Below the pieces are notes generated by a model, which was not told the origin of the DNA, made no database searches, and was given only the letters and a program-made list of their open reading frames with translations. From Acidimicrobiia bacterium (GTDB lineage: Bacteria; Actinomycetota; Acidimicrobiia; Acidimicrobiales; Poriferisodalaceae), in contig JAJEFK010000041.1 of NCBI GenBank assembly GCA_022820505.1, positions 1 to 64,000 of the forward strand: 64,000 nt of DNA, in the 5' to 3' direction. The position numbers were made by a program, and so were the translations under genes. Positions 45,925 through 63,167 of this stretch are shown piece after piece (positions within the stretch are counted from its first letter, which is position 1; the number at the start of each line of letters is the position of its first letter).

Positions 45925-46803
45925 ATGAAATATGCCGCGCCGACCACCATTGACGAGGCGAGGACACTGCTGGCCGGCGATGCCGATGCCATCGTGTTCG
46001 CAGGCGCAACCGACGTCGTGCCGCAGATGCGCGCCGGGCGGCCTGAGCCGTCGATGGTGATCGACCTCAAGAAGATCGACCGTCTCATGTCGGTGAGCCT
46101 CGACGGCGACACCTGGCAGGTGGGTGCTGCGGCCCCCAGCTCGGCGCTCACGTCCAACGCCGCCTTTGCTGCCGACTTCCCAGGCCTGGCCGAGGCTGCA
46201 GGACTCATCGGGTCCGACCAGATCCAGAACCGCTCCAGCCTCGGCGGGAACCTCTGCAACGCCTCCCCCGCTGCCGACTCCGTGCCTGCCCTGGTGGTGA
46301 ACGATGCGGTGGCCGTGATCGCAGGCGCGGACGGCGAGCGGCGGGTGCCCGTCGCCGACGTGGTGACCGGGCCCGGCCAGACATCGCTGGCGCATGACGA
46401 GATCGTGGTGTGCTTCGAGCTCGCCCGGCCAGCCGGCCGCACCTCCGATGCCTACCTGCGACTCATCCCTCGCACGGAGATGGATATCGCCGTGGTAGGT
46501 GCAGGCGTCCGGCTCACGCTGGACGACAGCGGCAGCGTGAGCGCGGCCTCGGTCGCGCTCGGCGCGGTGGCGCCGACCGTGGTGCGGGTGCCCGCCGCTG
46601 AGGCGGCGCTTGTGGGCAGCAGCCTCGACGACGCATCGTTGGCCGCCGCAGCCGCAGCCGCCAGCGATGCCTGCAGCCCCATCGACGACAAGCGGGGCAC
46701 GATCAGCTACCGGCGCCAGGTCGCCGGCGTGCTCACCCGTCGAGCCGCCGGCATTGCCGCCGACCGGATTCGAACACGCAACGGACAGAACGGAGTGTCC
46801 TGA
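45925..46803 (+). CDS. Molybdenum hydroxylase, FAD-binding subunit
   Basis: Medium (FAD) subunit of a xanthine-dehydrogenase/CO-dehydrogenase-type enzyme (CoxM/CutM-like). The ATG at 45925 (MKYAAPTTIDEARTLL) gives 292 residues; the longer frame to 45784 lies in the divergent promoter region. FAD-binding motifs FAGATDVVPQMRAG and the second loop NRSSLGGNLCNASPAADS are present, plus the C-terminal FAD_binding_5-type tail. 1-base overlap (TGATG) with the 2Fe-2S gene. Confidence 0.93.
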   Translation: MKYAAPTTIDEARTLLAGDADAIVFAGATDVVPQMRAGRPEPSMVIDLKKIDRLMSVSLDGDTWQVGAAAPSSALTSNAAFAADFPGLAEAAGLIGSDQIQNRSSLGGNLCNASPAADSVPALVVNDAVAVIAGADGERRVPVADVVTGPGQTSLAHDEIVVCFELARPAGRTSDAYLRLIPRTEMDIAVVGAGVRLTLDDSGSVSAASVALGAVAPTVVRVPAAEAALVGSSLDDASLAAAAAAASDACSPIDDKRGTISYRRQVAGVLTRRAAGIAADRIRTRNGQNGVS

Positions 46804-47282
46804 TGAGCCGCACCCATGTGAACTGCGAGGTCAACGGCGACGCCGTTGACTTTCTGACCGAAGACGGCGAATCGCTGCTCAATGCCCTGCGCGACGAGCT
46901 GGGCTTGATCGGGGCCAAGGAAGGCTGCGGCACTGGTGACTGCGGTGCCTGCTCGGTCATCATGGACGGGCGACTGCAGTGCGCCTGCCTGATCTTCGCT
47001 CCGGAGGCCGATGGCGCCTCCATCACCACCTGCGAAGGTCTCGCCAGCGCAGATGAACTGCACCCGCTGCAGCAGTGCTTCCTCGAAGGAGCTGCGCTGC
47101 AATGCGGCATCTGCACACCCGGGTTCCTCATCGCCGCCAAGGCGCTCCTCGACGAGAACCCCGACCCCACTGAGACCGAAGTGCGCTACGCGCTCGCCGG
47201 CAACCTGTGCCGCTGCACCGGCTACGACAAGATCGTGCGCTCGGTGCTCGAGGCCGCCGTCCAGATCCGTACCCCAGCCTGA
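46803..47282 (+). CDS. Molybdenum hydroxylase, 2Fe-2S subunit
   Basis: Small iron-sulfur subunit (CoxS/CutS-like), 159 residues. N-terminal plant-type ferredoxin cluster: GCGTGDCGACSVIMDGRLQC. C-terminal alpha-helical cluster: CGICTPGF and NLCRCTGY. Together the two [2Fe-2S] centres pass electrons from the molybdenum site to FAD. Confidence 0.96.
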   Translation: MSRTHVNCEVNGDAVDFLTEDGESLLNALRDELGLIGAKEGCGTGDCGACSVIMDGRLQCACLIFAPEADGASITTCEGLASADELHPLQQCFLEGAALQCGICTPGFLIAAKALLDENPDPTETEVRYALAGNLCRCTGYDKIVRSVLEAAVQIRTPA

Positions 47283-47333
47283 TTGACATCGGCTGGCTGA
47301 GACTCTCCTGATATCGCAGAAGGACACCTGAAC

Positions 47334-49607
47334 ATGAGCACTACTGAAGCTGCTGCAAGCACCGGCACCAATGGCAACGGAGCCAGCGGCTACCGCTGGG
47401 TCGGCACCCGCCCCGTCCGCCATGACGGGCTCGACAAGGTCGCCGGCAAGGCCCGCTACGCGGCCGATCTGAACCTGCCGGGAATGCTGTACGGGCACAT
47501 CCTGCGCTCGCCGCATCCCCACGCACGGATCGTCTCGATCGACACCTCAGCCGCCGAGGCGATGCCCGGCGTGAAAGCGGTGGTCACCGGGGCCGATTTC
47601 CCCGAAGCACCGCCCAAGGGCGCGACGCGCAACCTGATGTGCACGGTCATCGCCCGCGACACGGTGCTGTACAGCGGCCACGCCGTGGCTGCGGTAGCGG
47701 CGTCCACCCGGCGCGAGGCCAAGGCAGCGGCGGAGGCCATCGAGGTCACCTACGAGCTGCTGCCCCACGTGCTGAACATCTCCGACGCGATGGCCGACGA
47801 CGCGCCAGTGCTGCACGACAACCTGTTCACGCGCGGTGTCGAGCCGCGGCCCACCGAGCCGTCGAACATCGCGGCCCGCACGGTGTACGAGCGCGGCGAT
47901 GTCGAGCAGGGGTTCGCCGAGGCCGACATCGTGATCGAGCGGGAGTTCTCGACCCAGGCGGTGCACCAGGGCTACATCGAGCCGCACGCCTGTGTGGTCG
48001 ACTGCGACCAGGAAGGCAAGGCGGTCATCTGGGCCTCCTCCCAAGGCCACTTCATGGTGCGCTCGTCGACAGCCACGGTGCTCGGATGGGACACCTCGCG
48101 CATCAAGGTGATCCCCGCGGAGATCGGCGGCGGCTTCGGCGGCAAGACGACGATCTACATCGAGCCGGTGGCGGCACTGCTCTCGACGAAAGCGGGCCGA
48201 CCGGTCAAGATCGTGATGAGCCGCGAGGACGTGTTCCGGGCAACCGGCCCGGCACCCGGGGCCATCATCAAGATGAAGGTCGGCGCCCGCAACGACGGCA
48301 CCATCACCACGGCGAAGGCCTGGCTGGCCTACGAGAACGGGGCCTTCCAGGGCATCGCCGCGATGCTCGGCTGCATGTGCGTCGTGTCGGCCTACACCCT
48401 CGATCACCTCTATGTGGAGGGCTTCGACGTGGTGCTCAACCGGCCGGTCAACGTGGCCTACCGGGCCCCCTCGGCGCCTGCAGCAGCGTTCGCGATGGAC
48501 TCGGTGGTCGACGAGATAGCGGAGCGTGTCGGCATGGACCCGATCGACCTGCGCATCCACAACTGTCCCTCCCAGGGCGACCCGACGCCGTACGGGCCCA
48601 AGTGGCCGATGATCGGCCTGCGCGAGTGCCTCGAAGCGATCCGCGACAGCGACCACTACCAGTCGGAGCTGCCCGAAGGGCAGGGCCGCGGTGTGGCCAG
48701 CGGGTTCTGGTTCAACATCGGCGAGGCGTCGAGCGCAACGGTGAACCTGAACGAGAACGGCACCGCCACGGTGATCACCGGCAGCCCCGACATCGGCGGC
48801 AGCCGGGCGTCGATGGCGCTGATGGCCGCCGAGGAGCTGGGCCTCGATGTGCACCTGATCCAGCCGGTCGTGGGCGACACCGAGGTAGTCGGCTTCACCG
48901 ACGTGACCGAGGGCAGCCGCGCCACGTTCGCGACGGGCATGGCGGTCGTGGAGGCCTGCCGCGATCTCAAGGAGCAGCTGCGCAAGCGTGCGGCCAAGAC
49001 CTGGGATTGCGATGTCGAAGAAGTCGAATGGGTGGACGGCTCGGCCGTGCACGGACCTGGCGAGCAGGAACCCCTGACGCTGGCCGCCATCACCGGCAAC
49101 GCCAAGCGCACCGGCGGCCCGCTGGGCGCCACCGCGTCGCTGAATGCCCGGGGCGCCGGCCCGGCCTTCTCGGTCCAGGTCGCGGACGTGTCGGTCGACC
49201 AGGAAACCGGGCGGGTCACCGTGGAGCGCTACACCACCGCGCAGGATGCCGGCACAGCGATCCACCCCAGCTACGTGGAAGGCCAGATGCAGGGCGGCGT
49301 GGTGCAGGGCATCGGTTGGGCGCTCAATGAGGAGTACATCTACTCAGACGACGGCAACCTCGAGAACCCGGGATTCCTGGACTATCGCATCCCCGTGGCA
49401 TCAGACCTGCCGATGATCGAGACCTGCATCGTGGAGGTTCCGAACCCGTCGCATCCCTACGGCGTGCGCGGCGTCGGCGAGGTGGGCATCGTGCCGCCGC
49501 TGCCGGTGATGGCCAACGCCGTTGCCGATGCCACCGGCGTGCGCATCAGCGATCTGCCGCTCTCGCCACCGCGAGTGCTGGAAGCGCTGACGGCCGCCGA
49601 GAGCTGA
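47334..49607 (+). CDS. Molybdenum hydroxylase, molybdopterin-binding large subunit
   Basis: Catalytic subunit, 757 residues, begins 51 bases after the 2Fe-2S gene. Family features: the N-terminal aldehyde-oxidase a/b hammerhead (VGTRPVRHDGLDKVAGKARYAADL), IGGGFGGKT, the active-site segment VAYRAPSAPAAAFAMDS, GGVVQGIGWALNEE, and the catalytic Glu loop VRGVGEVGIVPPLPVMANAV. It lacks the AYRCSFR loop of form I CO dehydrogenase, so it is not a CoxL of that kind. Xanthine, aldehyde, nicotinate or another N-heterocycle are possible substrates. Confidence 0.93.
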   Translation: MSTTEAAASTGTNGNGASGYRWVGTRPVRHDGLDKVAGKARYAADLNLPGMLYGHILRSPHPHARIVSIDTSAAEAMPGVKAVVTGADFPEAPPKGATRNLMCTVIARDTVLYSGHAVAAVAASTRREAKAAAEAIEVTYELLPHVLNISDAMADDAPVLHDNLFTRGVEPRPTEPSNIAARTVYERGDVEQGFAEADIVIEREFSTQAVHQGYIEPHACVVDCDQEGKAVIWASSQGHFMVRSSTATVLGWDTSRIKVIPAEIGGGFGGKTTIYIEPVAALLSTKAGRPVKIVMSREDVFRATGPAPGAIIKMKVGARNDGTITTAKAWLAYENGAFQGIAAMLGCMCVVSAYTLDHLYVEGFDVVLNRPVNVAYRAPSAPAAAFAMDSVVDEIAERVGMDPIDLRIHNCPSQGDPTPYGPKWPMIGLRECLEAIRDSDHYQSELPEGQGRGVASGFWFNIGEASSATVNLNENGTATVITGSPDIGGSRASMALMAAEELGLDVHLIQPVVGDTEVVGFTDVTEGSRATFATGMAVVEACRDLKEQLRKRAAKTWDCDVEEVEWVDGSAVHGPGEQEPLTLAAITGNAKRTGGPLGATASLNARGAGPAFSVQVADVSVDQETGRVTVERYTTAQDAGTAIHPSYVEGQMQGGVVQGIGWALNEEYIYSDDGNLENPGFLDYRIPVASDLPMIETCIVEVPNPSHPYGVRGVGEVGIVPPLPVMANAVADATGVRISDLPLSPPRVLEALTAAES

Positions 49608-49649
49608 TCGCAGCCCGAAGCCGCTGAGCCGATTCATCGGGGCGACTCG

Positions 49650-49901
49650 ATGGCGGTGGTTCACTTCTCGACCGACCAGCGCCAGCACACCGGCGGCACA
49701 TCTGAGGTCACCATCGACGCGGCGAACGTGCGCGACCTGGTGCGGCAGCTCGCAGAGCTCTACCCGTCGCTCAACGCGCACCTCGTCGAGACATCGTCCA
49801 CCGCAGTCGCCATCGACGGCGAGATCATCCCCGACCCCTGGCTAGAAGCCCTCACCCCAACCTCAGAGGTGCACTTAGTCCGCCCGCTCGCGGGCGGATG
49901 A
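49650..49901 (+). CDS. MoaD/ThiS-like ubiquitin-fold sulfur carrier
   Basis: 83 residues ending in the diagnostic Gly-Gly (VRPLAGG), which is adenylated and thiocarboxylated in MoaD and ThiS. The N-terminal half (TIDAANVRDLVRQLAELYPSL) and EVHLVRPLAGG fit the MoaD fold. Placement 42 bases after a molybdenum hydroxylase large subunit suggests sulfur supply for molybdopterin or for the cofactor's terminal sulfur. Its last seven codons and stop form the first unit of a 32-bp tandem array. Confidence 0.85.
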   Translation: MAVVHFSTDQRQHTGGTSEVTIDAANVRDLVRQLAELYPSLNAHLVETSSTAVAIDGEIIPDPWLEALTPTSEVHLVRPLAGG

Positions 49902-49970
49902 AACCAGCACAGCGCCCGCTCGCGGGCGGATAGAACCAGCACATCGCCCGCTTGCGGGCGGATATCGCGC
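49881..49970. repeat. 32-bp palindromic tandem array at the moaD-like 3' end
   Basis: Three units start at 49881, 49913 and 49945 with the core CGCCCGCTCGCGGGCGGAT (CTTGC in the third). The first two share GAAACCAGCACAG / AGAACCAGCACAT tails. Unit one encodes PLAGG and the TGA of the MoaD-like protein; unit two would encode the same end followed by TAG. Each is a strong hairpin (CGCCCGC/GCGGGCG). The array ends at the rpsJ stop and marks the right edge of island A. Confidence 0.95.
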
Positions 49971-50284
49971 TAGGGCTGGACTTTGAGCTCGATCTCGACG
50001 CCGGCAGGCAGGTCGAGACGCTGGAGCGAGTCGACCGTCTTGTCGGTGGGATCGATCACGTCGATCAGGCGCTTGTGGATCCGCATCTCGAAGTGCTCGC
50101 GCGAGTCCTTGTCTTTATGGGGGGACCGCACGACCGTGTAGCGATGCTTCTCGGTCGGCAACGGCACCGGGCCCCGCACCTTGGCGTTGGTGCGCAGCAC
50201 CGTCTCGGTGATCTTCTGCGCCGACTGGTCCACGATCTCGTGGTCGTAGGCCTTGAGCCGCATCCGGATCCGAGGTGCTGCCAT
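49970..50284 (-). CDS. rpsJ: 30S ribosomal protein S10
   Basis: tRNA-path head protein, also NusE in antitermination. 104 residues: [59 protein letters not shown], then the standard [31 protein letters not shown]. Normally the first gene of the S10 operon; here it ends the str operon after tuf, and rplC is nearly 10 kb away. Confidence 0.98.
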   Translation of the reverse strand: MAAPRIRMRLKAYDHEIVDQSAQKITETVLRTNAKVRGPVPLPTEKHRYTVVRSPHKDKDSREHFEMRIHKRLIDVIDPTDKTVDSLQRLDLPAGVEIELKVQP

Positions 50285-50316
50285 CTGAGTGCCTGACTGT
50301 TGGCCGGAAACCCGGG

Positions 50317-51501
50317 TTACTGAACGATCTTGGTGACCCGGCCGGCGCCCACAGTGCGCCCGCCCTCACGGATGGCGAAGCGCAAGCCCTCGTCCATCGC
50401 GATCGGGTTGATCAGCTCGACGGTCATCTCGGTGTTGTCGCCCGGCATGCACATCTCGGTGCCCGACGGCAGCTCGACCACACCGGTGATGTCGGTGGTG
50501 CGGAAGTAGAACTGCGGGCGATAGTTCGAGAAGAACGGCTTGTGCCGCCCGCCCTCGTCCTTGGTGAGCACGTAGACCTGCGCCTCGAACTTGGTGTGCG
50601 GGGTGATCGCGCCCTTGCGGGTGCAGACCTGGCCGCGCTCCACCTCGTCCTTGCCGGTGCCGCGCAGCAGCAGGCCGACGTTGTCGCCCGCCTGGCCCTG
50701 GTCGAGGATCTTGCGGAACATCTCGACACCGGTCACCGTGGTGGTCTGCGTGTCGCGGATGCCCACGATCTCGACCTCGTCGCCGGAATTGATGATGCCC
50801 TGCTCGATCTTGCCGGTGACCACGGTGCCGCGGCCGGTGATCGAGAAGACGTCCTCGATCGGCATCAGGAAGGGGCGCTCGGTGTCACGCTCGGGCTCGG
50901 GCACGTACTCGTCGACCGCGTTCATCAGCTCGACGACCTGCTCGGCGGCAGCCGCGTCGCCCTCCAGTGCGTTCAGCGCGGAGACGCGGACCACCGGGAC
51001 GTCGTCGCCCGGGAACTCGTACTCGCTGAGCAGCTCGCGTACCTCGAGCTCGACGAGCTCGAGCAGCTCCTCGTCGTCGACCATGTCGACCTTGTTGAGC
51101 GCCACGACGATGTAGGGCACGCCGACCTGGCGGGCGAGCAGCACGTGCTCACGGGTCTGGGGCATCGGGCCGTCAGCCGCGGACACCACCAGGATGGCGC
51201 CGTCCACCTGGGCGGCACCGGTGATCATGTTCTTGATGTAGTCGGCGTGACCGGGCATGTCGACGTGCGCGTAGTGCCGGTTGGCCGTCTCGTACTCGAC
51301 ATGCGCAATGGAGATCGTGATGCCGCGCTCACGCTCTTCGGGTGCCTTGTCGATCTCGTCGAAGGCCGTCGCCTGGCCGCCGACCTGTTCGGACAGCACG
51401 CGCGTGATGGCAGCCGTCAGTGTCGTCTTGCCATGGTCGATGTGGCCCATCGTGCCCACGTTGACGTGAGGCTTGGTCCGCTCGAAACGCTCTTTTGCCA
51501 T
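50317..51501 (-). CDS. tuf: Elongation factor Tu
   Basis: GTPase that delivers aminoacyl-tRNA. 394 residues with GHIDHGKTT (P-loop), [10 protein letters not shown] (G3; the residue before Pro is Met where many bacteria have Cys), NKVDMVDD (G4), SA(L) (G5) and the domain 2/3 barrels. Ends [11 protein letters not shown]. The 187-base gap to fusA carries inverted repeats and an A-rich stretch on the minus strand, so tuf may also have its own promoter. Confidence 0.98.
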   Translation of the reverse strand: MAKERFERTKPHVNVGTMGHIDHGKTTLTAAITRVLSEQVGGQATAFDEIDKAPEERERGITISIAHVEYETANRHYAHVDMPGHADYIKNMITGAAQVDGAILVVSAADGPMPQTREHVLLARQVGVPYIVVALNKVDMVDDEELLELVELEVRELLSEYEFPGDDVPVVRVSALNALEGDAAAAEQVVELMNAVDEYVPEPERDTERPFLMPIEDVFSITGRGTVVTGKIEQGIINSGDEVEIVGIRDTQTTTVTGVEMFRKILDQGQAGDNVGLLLRGTGKDEVERGQVCTRKGAITPHTKFEAQVYVLTKDEGGRHKPFFSNYRPQFYFRTTDITGVVELPSGTEMCMPGDNTEMTVELINPIAMDEGLRFAIREGGRTVGAGRVTKIVQ

Positions 51502-51579
51502 GTCGTACCCGCCTTTCGGGGTTCTGCTCGCCTATCGGGGGTGAGTGAGGTGCAGGGATGTCGTTTTTCTTTGTTTCTT

Positions 51580-51640
51580 CACCGTTCTGAACGGTGTGAG
51601 GCTAGGGATGCCGTGGCCCAGTTCCAATAGGCCCCTAGCC
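51580..51640 (-). other. Inverted repeats in the fusA-tuf gap
   Basis: CACCGTT (51580-51586) pairs with AACGGTG (51590-51596) around a 3-base loop. A second pair, GGCTAGGG (51600-51607) with CCCTAGCC (51633-51640), encloses 25 bases. On the transcribed strand the first hairpin is followed by an A-rich, not T-rich, stretch. A leader or processing structure ahead of tuf is more likely than a terminator. Confidence 0.4.
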
Positions 51641-51688
51641 ACATAAGTCAGCACTGAGCCGACTGCGGCCCTCCAGCAACGGCTCGGG

Positions 51689-53773
51689 TCATTCGCCGCG
51701 AATGCGCTTGATGATCTCCTCGGCGATGCTGGACGGCACCTGCTCGTAGTTGTCGAATTGCATGCTGTAGGTCGCGCGGCCCTGGGTGCGGGACCGGAGG
51801 TCGTTGGCGTAGCCGAACATCTCCGACAGCGGCACCTTGGCGTCGATCACCTGATTCACGCCGCGCAGTTCCATCTGCCCGACCCGTCCGCGCCGTGAGT
51901 TGAGGTCGCCGATGACATCGCCCATGTAGTGCTCGGGCGTGACGACCTCCACCGACATGACCGGCTCGAGCAGGACGGGCCGTGCCAGCCGGGCCGCATC
52001 GCGCATGGCCATCGTGCCGGCGATCTTGAAGGCCATCTCGGAGGAGTCGACGTCGTGATGGTTGCCGTCGATCAGATCGACGGCCACGTCCACCAGCGGG
52101 AAGCCCGCCAGCGGGCCGTTCTCCAGCGACGACTGCAAACCGGCATCGACCGATGAGATGTACTCGCGCGGGATCACGCCGCCGCGGATGTGGTCCTCGA
52201 AGACGTAGCCCTCGCCGGGATCCGACGGGCGCAGGTTGATGACCACCACCGCGTACTGGCCCGAGCCGCCGGTCTGCTTGATGTGGCGGTACTCGAACTT
52301 GTCGACCGGTGAGGTGATCGTCTCGCGGTAGGCCACCTGCGGCTTGCCGATCGAGGCATCCACCTTGAACTCCCGCAGCATCCGGTCGACCAGCACCTCG
52401 AGGTGCAGCTCGCCCATGCCCGAGATCACGGTCTGGCCGGTCTCGTCGTCGGTCTTGACCTGGAAGGTGGGATCTTCCTCGCTGAGCGCCGTGAGCGCCT
52501 TTCCCAGCTTGTCCTGGTCGCCCTTCGACTTGGGCTCGACAGCGACGTGCACGACCGGGTCGGGGAAGTCGAGCTGCTCGAGCACGATCGGCTTGGACGA
52601 ATCGCAGAGCGTGTCGCCGGTGCGGGTGTTCTTCAGGCCGATGCCCGCGACGATGTCGCCGGTGGCGATGTCGTCGCGGTCTTCGCGGTTGTTGGCGTGC
52701 ATCTGCAGGATGCGCCCGATGCGCTCGCGATTGCCCGTGGTGGTGTTGAGCACCTGGCCGCCGCGCTCGAACTTGCCGCTGTACACCCGGAAATAGGTGA
52801 GCTTGCCGACGTGAGGGTCGGTCATGATCTTGAACGCCAGCGCCGAGAACGGCTCTTCGTCGCTGGGCTTGCGCTCGAGATCATCCTTGCCATTCGTCGA
52901 GCTGCCGGCGATGGCCGGGATGTCCACCGGCGCGGGCAGGTACATCGTGACGGCGTCGAGCAGCGGCTGCACGCCTTTGTTCTTGAACGCGCTGCCGGTG
53001 AGCACCGGCACGATCTGGCCGTCGAGCGTGCCCTGCCGGATCGCCCGTCGGATCGTGTCGGCATCGACATCCTCGCCTTCGAGGTAGGCCAGCATGATGT
53101 CCTCGTCGACATCGGCGAGCCGTTCGAGCAGCTTGCTGCGGTACTCCGACGCCTGATCGGCCAGGTCGGCAGGGATGTCGACGATGTCGTAGGTAGCGCC
53201 GAGATCGTCGCCCTTCCACACCACGGCGTTCATCTCGACCAGGTCGACCACGCCTTCGAAGTCGGCCTCGAGGCCGATCGGCAGCTGCAGGACAGCCGTG
53301 TTGGGGGTGAGCCGGTCCTCGATGCTGGCCAGCGAGCCGAAGAACGAGGCGCCCGTGCGGTCGAGCTTGTTGATGAAGCACATCCGCGGCACGCCGTACC
53401 GGTCGGCCTGCCGCCAGACGGTCTCGGTCTGCGGCTCGACGCCCGCGACGCCGTCGAACACTGCCACGGCGCCGTCGAGCACCCGCAGCGACCGCTCCAC
53501 CTCGACGGTGAAGTCGACGTGGCCCGGCGTATCGATGATGTTGATGACGTGATCGTTCCAGTGGCAGGTGGTGGCGGCGGAGGTGATGGTGATGCCCCGC
53601 TCCTGCTCCTGCTCCATCCAGTCCATCGTGGCGGCGCCGTCGTGGACCTCGCCGATCTTGTAGTTGACGCCGGTGTAGTAGAGGATCCGCTCCGTCACCG
53701 TGGTCTTGCCCGCGTCGATGTGGGCCATGATCCCGATGTTGCGGACGCGGTCGAGAGGTTGCGTTCGAGCCAT
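51689..53773 (-). CDS. fusA: Elongation factor G
   Basis: Translocase GTPase, 694 residues. P-loop [34 protein letters not shown], then domains II-V with the conserved [15 protein letters not shown] and the late [31 protein letters not shown]. 52 bases after rpsG. A single fusA is seen here; nothing marks it as the mitochondrial or FusB-type paralogue. Confidence 0.98.
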   Translation of the reverse strand: MARTQPLDRVRNIGIMAHIDAGKTTVTERILYYTGVNYKIGEVHDGAATMDWMEQEQERGITITSAATTCHWNDHVINIIDTPGHVDFTVEVERSLRVLDGAVAVFDGVAGVEPQTETVWRQADRYGVPRMCFINKLDRTGASFFGSLASIEDRLTPNTAVLQLPIGLEADFEGVVDLVEMNAVVWKGDDLGATYDIVDIPADLADQASEYRSKLLERLADVDEDIMLAYLEGEDVDADTIRRAIRQGTLDGQIVPVLTGSAFKNKGVQPLLDAVTMYLPAPVDIPAIAGSSTNGKDDLERKPSDEEPFSALAFKIMTDPHVGKLTYFRVYSGKFERGGQVLNTTTGNRERIGRILQMHANNREDRDDIATGDIVAGIGLKNTRTGDTLCDSSKPIVLEQLDFPDPVVHVAVEPKSKGDQDKLGKALTALSEEDPTFQVKTDDETGQTVISGMGELHLEVLVDRMLREFKVDASIGKPQVAYRETITSPVDKFEYRHIKQTGGSGQYAVVVINLRPSDPGEGYVFEDHIRGGVIPREYISSVDAGLQSSLENGPLAGFPLVDVAVDLIDGNHHDVDSSEMAFKIAGTMAMRDAARLARPVLLEPVMSVEVVTPEHYMGDVIGDLNSRRGRVGQMELRGVNQVIDAKVPLSEMFGYANDLRSRTQGRATYSMQFDNYEQVPSSIAEEIIKRIRGE

Positions 53774-53825
53774 TTCAGCGTTGCCCCAATTGACCAGATA
53801 TCCCGATCAGATCGCCAGCGATCTG

Positions 53826-54296
53826 TTACCAGCGGTAGTGCGCGAAGGCCTTGTTGGCCTCTGCCATGCGGTGCGTGTCTTCACGCCGCTTGGCAGCCGA
53901 GCCGGTGCCGTTGGAGGCATCCATCAGCTCGTTCGCGAGTCGTTCCGACATGGTGCGCTCGCGGCGCTCGCGGGCGAAGCCCACGATCCAGCGAATTGCC
54001 AGCGCAGTGGCGCGGCGCGGGCGCACTTCGACGGGCACCTGGTAGGTGGCACCGCCGACGCGGCGGCTCTTCACTTCGACTTGCGGCCGGGTGTTGTCCA
54101 CCGCCCGCTTCAGAATCTCGAGCGGCTCGCCGCCGGTCCGCTCGCCGACGAGATCCATCGCCTGGTACACGATGCTCTCGGCCAGCGAGCGCTTGCCGCG
54201 GCGCAGCACCTTGTTGATGAACTGGGTGACCAGCGCGGAGTCGTAGACGGGGTCGGGAGCGATGTCGCGGCGGGGCGCTGCACCTCGGCGGGGCAC
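53826..54296 (-). CDS. rpsG: 30S ribosomal protein S7
   Basis: Head nucleator and autoregulator of the str operon in E. coli. The GTG at 54296 ([20 protein letters not shown]) gives 156 residues, the family length; ends [17 protein letters not shown]. One base after rpsL. Confidence 0.97.
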   Translation of the reverse strand: MPRRGAAPRRDIAPDPVYDSALVTQFINKVLRRGKRSLAESIVYQAMDLVGERTGGEPLEILKRAVDNTRPQVEVKSRRVGGATYQVPVEVRPRRATALAIRWIVGFARERRERTMSERLANELMDASNGTGSAAKRREDTHRMAEANKAFAHYRW

Positions 54297-54297
54297 G

Positions 54298-54669
54298 TCA
54301 GGACTCCCGCTTGGCGCCGTAGCGCGAGCGTGCCTGCTGGCGGGCATTCACACCCGATGCATCCAGCGCACCGCGGATGATCTTGTAGCGGACGCCGGGC
54401 AGGTCCTTGACCCGGCCGCCGCGCACCAGCACGATGCTGTGCTCCTGCAGGTTGTGGCCCTCGCCCGGGATGTAGGCGGTCACCTCGACACCGCTGGTGA
54501 GGCGCACACGGGCAACCTTGCGCAGGGCAGAGTTCGGCTTCTTCGGCGTGTGCGTGTACACGCGGGTGCAGACCCCGCGCCGCTGGGGCGAGCCCTTCAA
54601 CGCAGGCGTGCGCACCTTCGTCGGCTTGGACTTTCGGCCCTTGCGGACCAGCTGCTGGATCGTGGGCAC
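54298..54669 (-). CDS. rpsL: 30S ribosomal protein S12
   Basis: Decoding-centre protein. The GTG at 54669 gives 123 residues ([19 protein letters not shown]). The streptomycin-site loops [11 protein letters not shown] and [27 protein letters not shown] carry the susceptible Lys residues. First gene of the str operon; 169 bases separate it from rpoC. Confidence 0.98.
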   Translation of the reverse strand: MPTIQQLVRKGRKSKPTKVRTPALKGSPQRRGVCTRVYTHTPKKPNSALRKVARVRLTSGVEVTAYIPGEGHNLQEHSIVLVRGGRVKDLPGVRYKIIRGALDASGVNARQQARSRYGAKRES

Positions 54670-54838
54670 CAGAACCTCGGTGAGTTGGGGACCCCTGTGA
54701 GCCGGGGCTGTCAGCGGGACAGATTGCTAGCGGACAGGTCGACAGGCAGGAGTCGGGCAGATCTGCGCAATGCCCCACCCGGCAGCGCGCCGAAACCGGC
54801 TATGAAGGCTAGGCAGCGCGCCCCAGCACGACAACCGC

Positions 54839-58768
<3,930 letters not shown>

Positions 58769-58858
58769 GCGTTATGTCCGGCCCTGTGTCTGTATCGGTG
58801 GTGCGAGTTCTTGATGTTTCGGTTGCGCTGTGTCGGCTGTGCGGTGTCGCTGCGTTGA

Positions 58859-62521
<3,663 letters not shown>

Positions 62522-62774
62522 CGGACTCTCCTAGTGGTTCAGTTGTTCGGAATGGGTCACCGGCGACTGCCCGCGGCAGGCGACGAGGGGGCGGAAGCGC
62601 GCGCAGTCGCAGGCGTCCGCAGCAAACAGGGAGCCCACCGCTGGGCCTCGGTGCTGGGGACTGGTGGGTGCGCGAATGGGGAGGCCACCTGTGCCACGGC
62701 CTTGGCAACGCTATCCAGCAACGCTGGATGCCACAACCGCGACACGCGGCGTGCGGCAAGAAATGTGCTCGCGT
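62522..62774 (-). other. rplL-rpoB intergenic region, 253 bases
   Basis: Gap between rplL and rpoB in the direction of transcription. It contains a small inverted repeat CCAGC-AAC-GCTGG near 62717 and a nearby duplicate of GCAACGCT. In many bacteria an attenuator or processing site lies here; I see no T-run to prove one. No gene is supported. Confidence 0.4.
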
Positions 62775-63167
62775 CTAGGACAGTTCGACGCTGGCGCCGA
62801 CCGCCTCGAGGGCTTCCTTGGCCTTGTCGGCGTCGGCCTTCGGCACGCCTTCGAGCACAGGCTTCGGGGCGGCCTCCACCAGATCCTTGGCCTCCTTGAG
62901 TCCCAGGCTGGTGAGCGAGCGCACCTCCTTGATGACCTGCACCTTCTTGTCGCCAATGGCGGTCAGCGTGACGGTGACCTCATCGGCGGCTTCCTCGGCG
63001 GCCTCGCCGTCGCTGTCGCCTCCGGCAGCAGCGGCAGCCACCATCATCGGGGCGGCCGCAGCAGCAGTGACGTCGAAGCGCTCTTCGAACGCCTTCTTCA
63101 GCTCGACCAGCTCGAGCACCGTCATGTTGCCGATGGCGTCGAGGATCTCTTCGGTGGACGTGCTCAT
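62775..63167 (-). CDS. rplL: 50S ribosomal protein L7/L12
   Basis: Stalk protein that recruits GTPase factors. 130 residues: N-terminal dimerisation helix [28 protein letters not shown], an Ala/Gly hinge with an unusually acidic stretch ([15 protein letters not shown]), and the C-terminal factor-binding domain ending [20 protein letters not shown]. It overlaps rplJ by 4 bases. Confidence 0.98.
   Translation of the reverse strand: MSTSTEEILDAIGNMTVLELVELKKAFEERFDVTAAAAAPMMVAAAAAGGDSDGEAAEEAADEVTVTLTAIGDKKVQVIKEVRSLTSLGLKEAKDLVEAAPKPVLEGVPKADADKAKEALEAVGASVELS

Noticed and set aside
49881..49970. Possible CRISPR array (about 32-bp periodic repeats)
   Set aside because: Units are contiguous with no unique spacers, only three copies, no cas genes, and the first unit is coding sequence.
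51580..51596. Intrinsic terminator after fusA
   Set aside because: The hairpin is followed by an A-rich, not T-rich, stretch on the transcribed strand.
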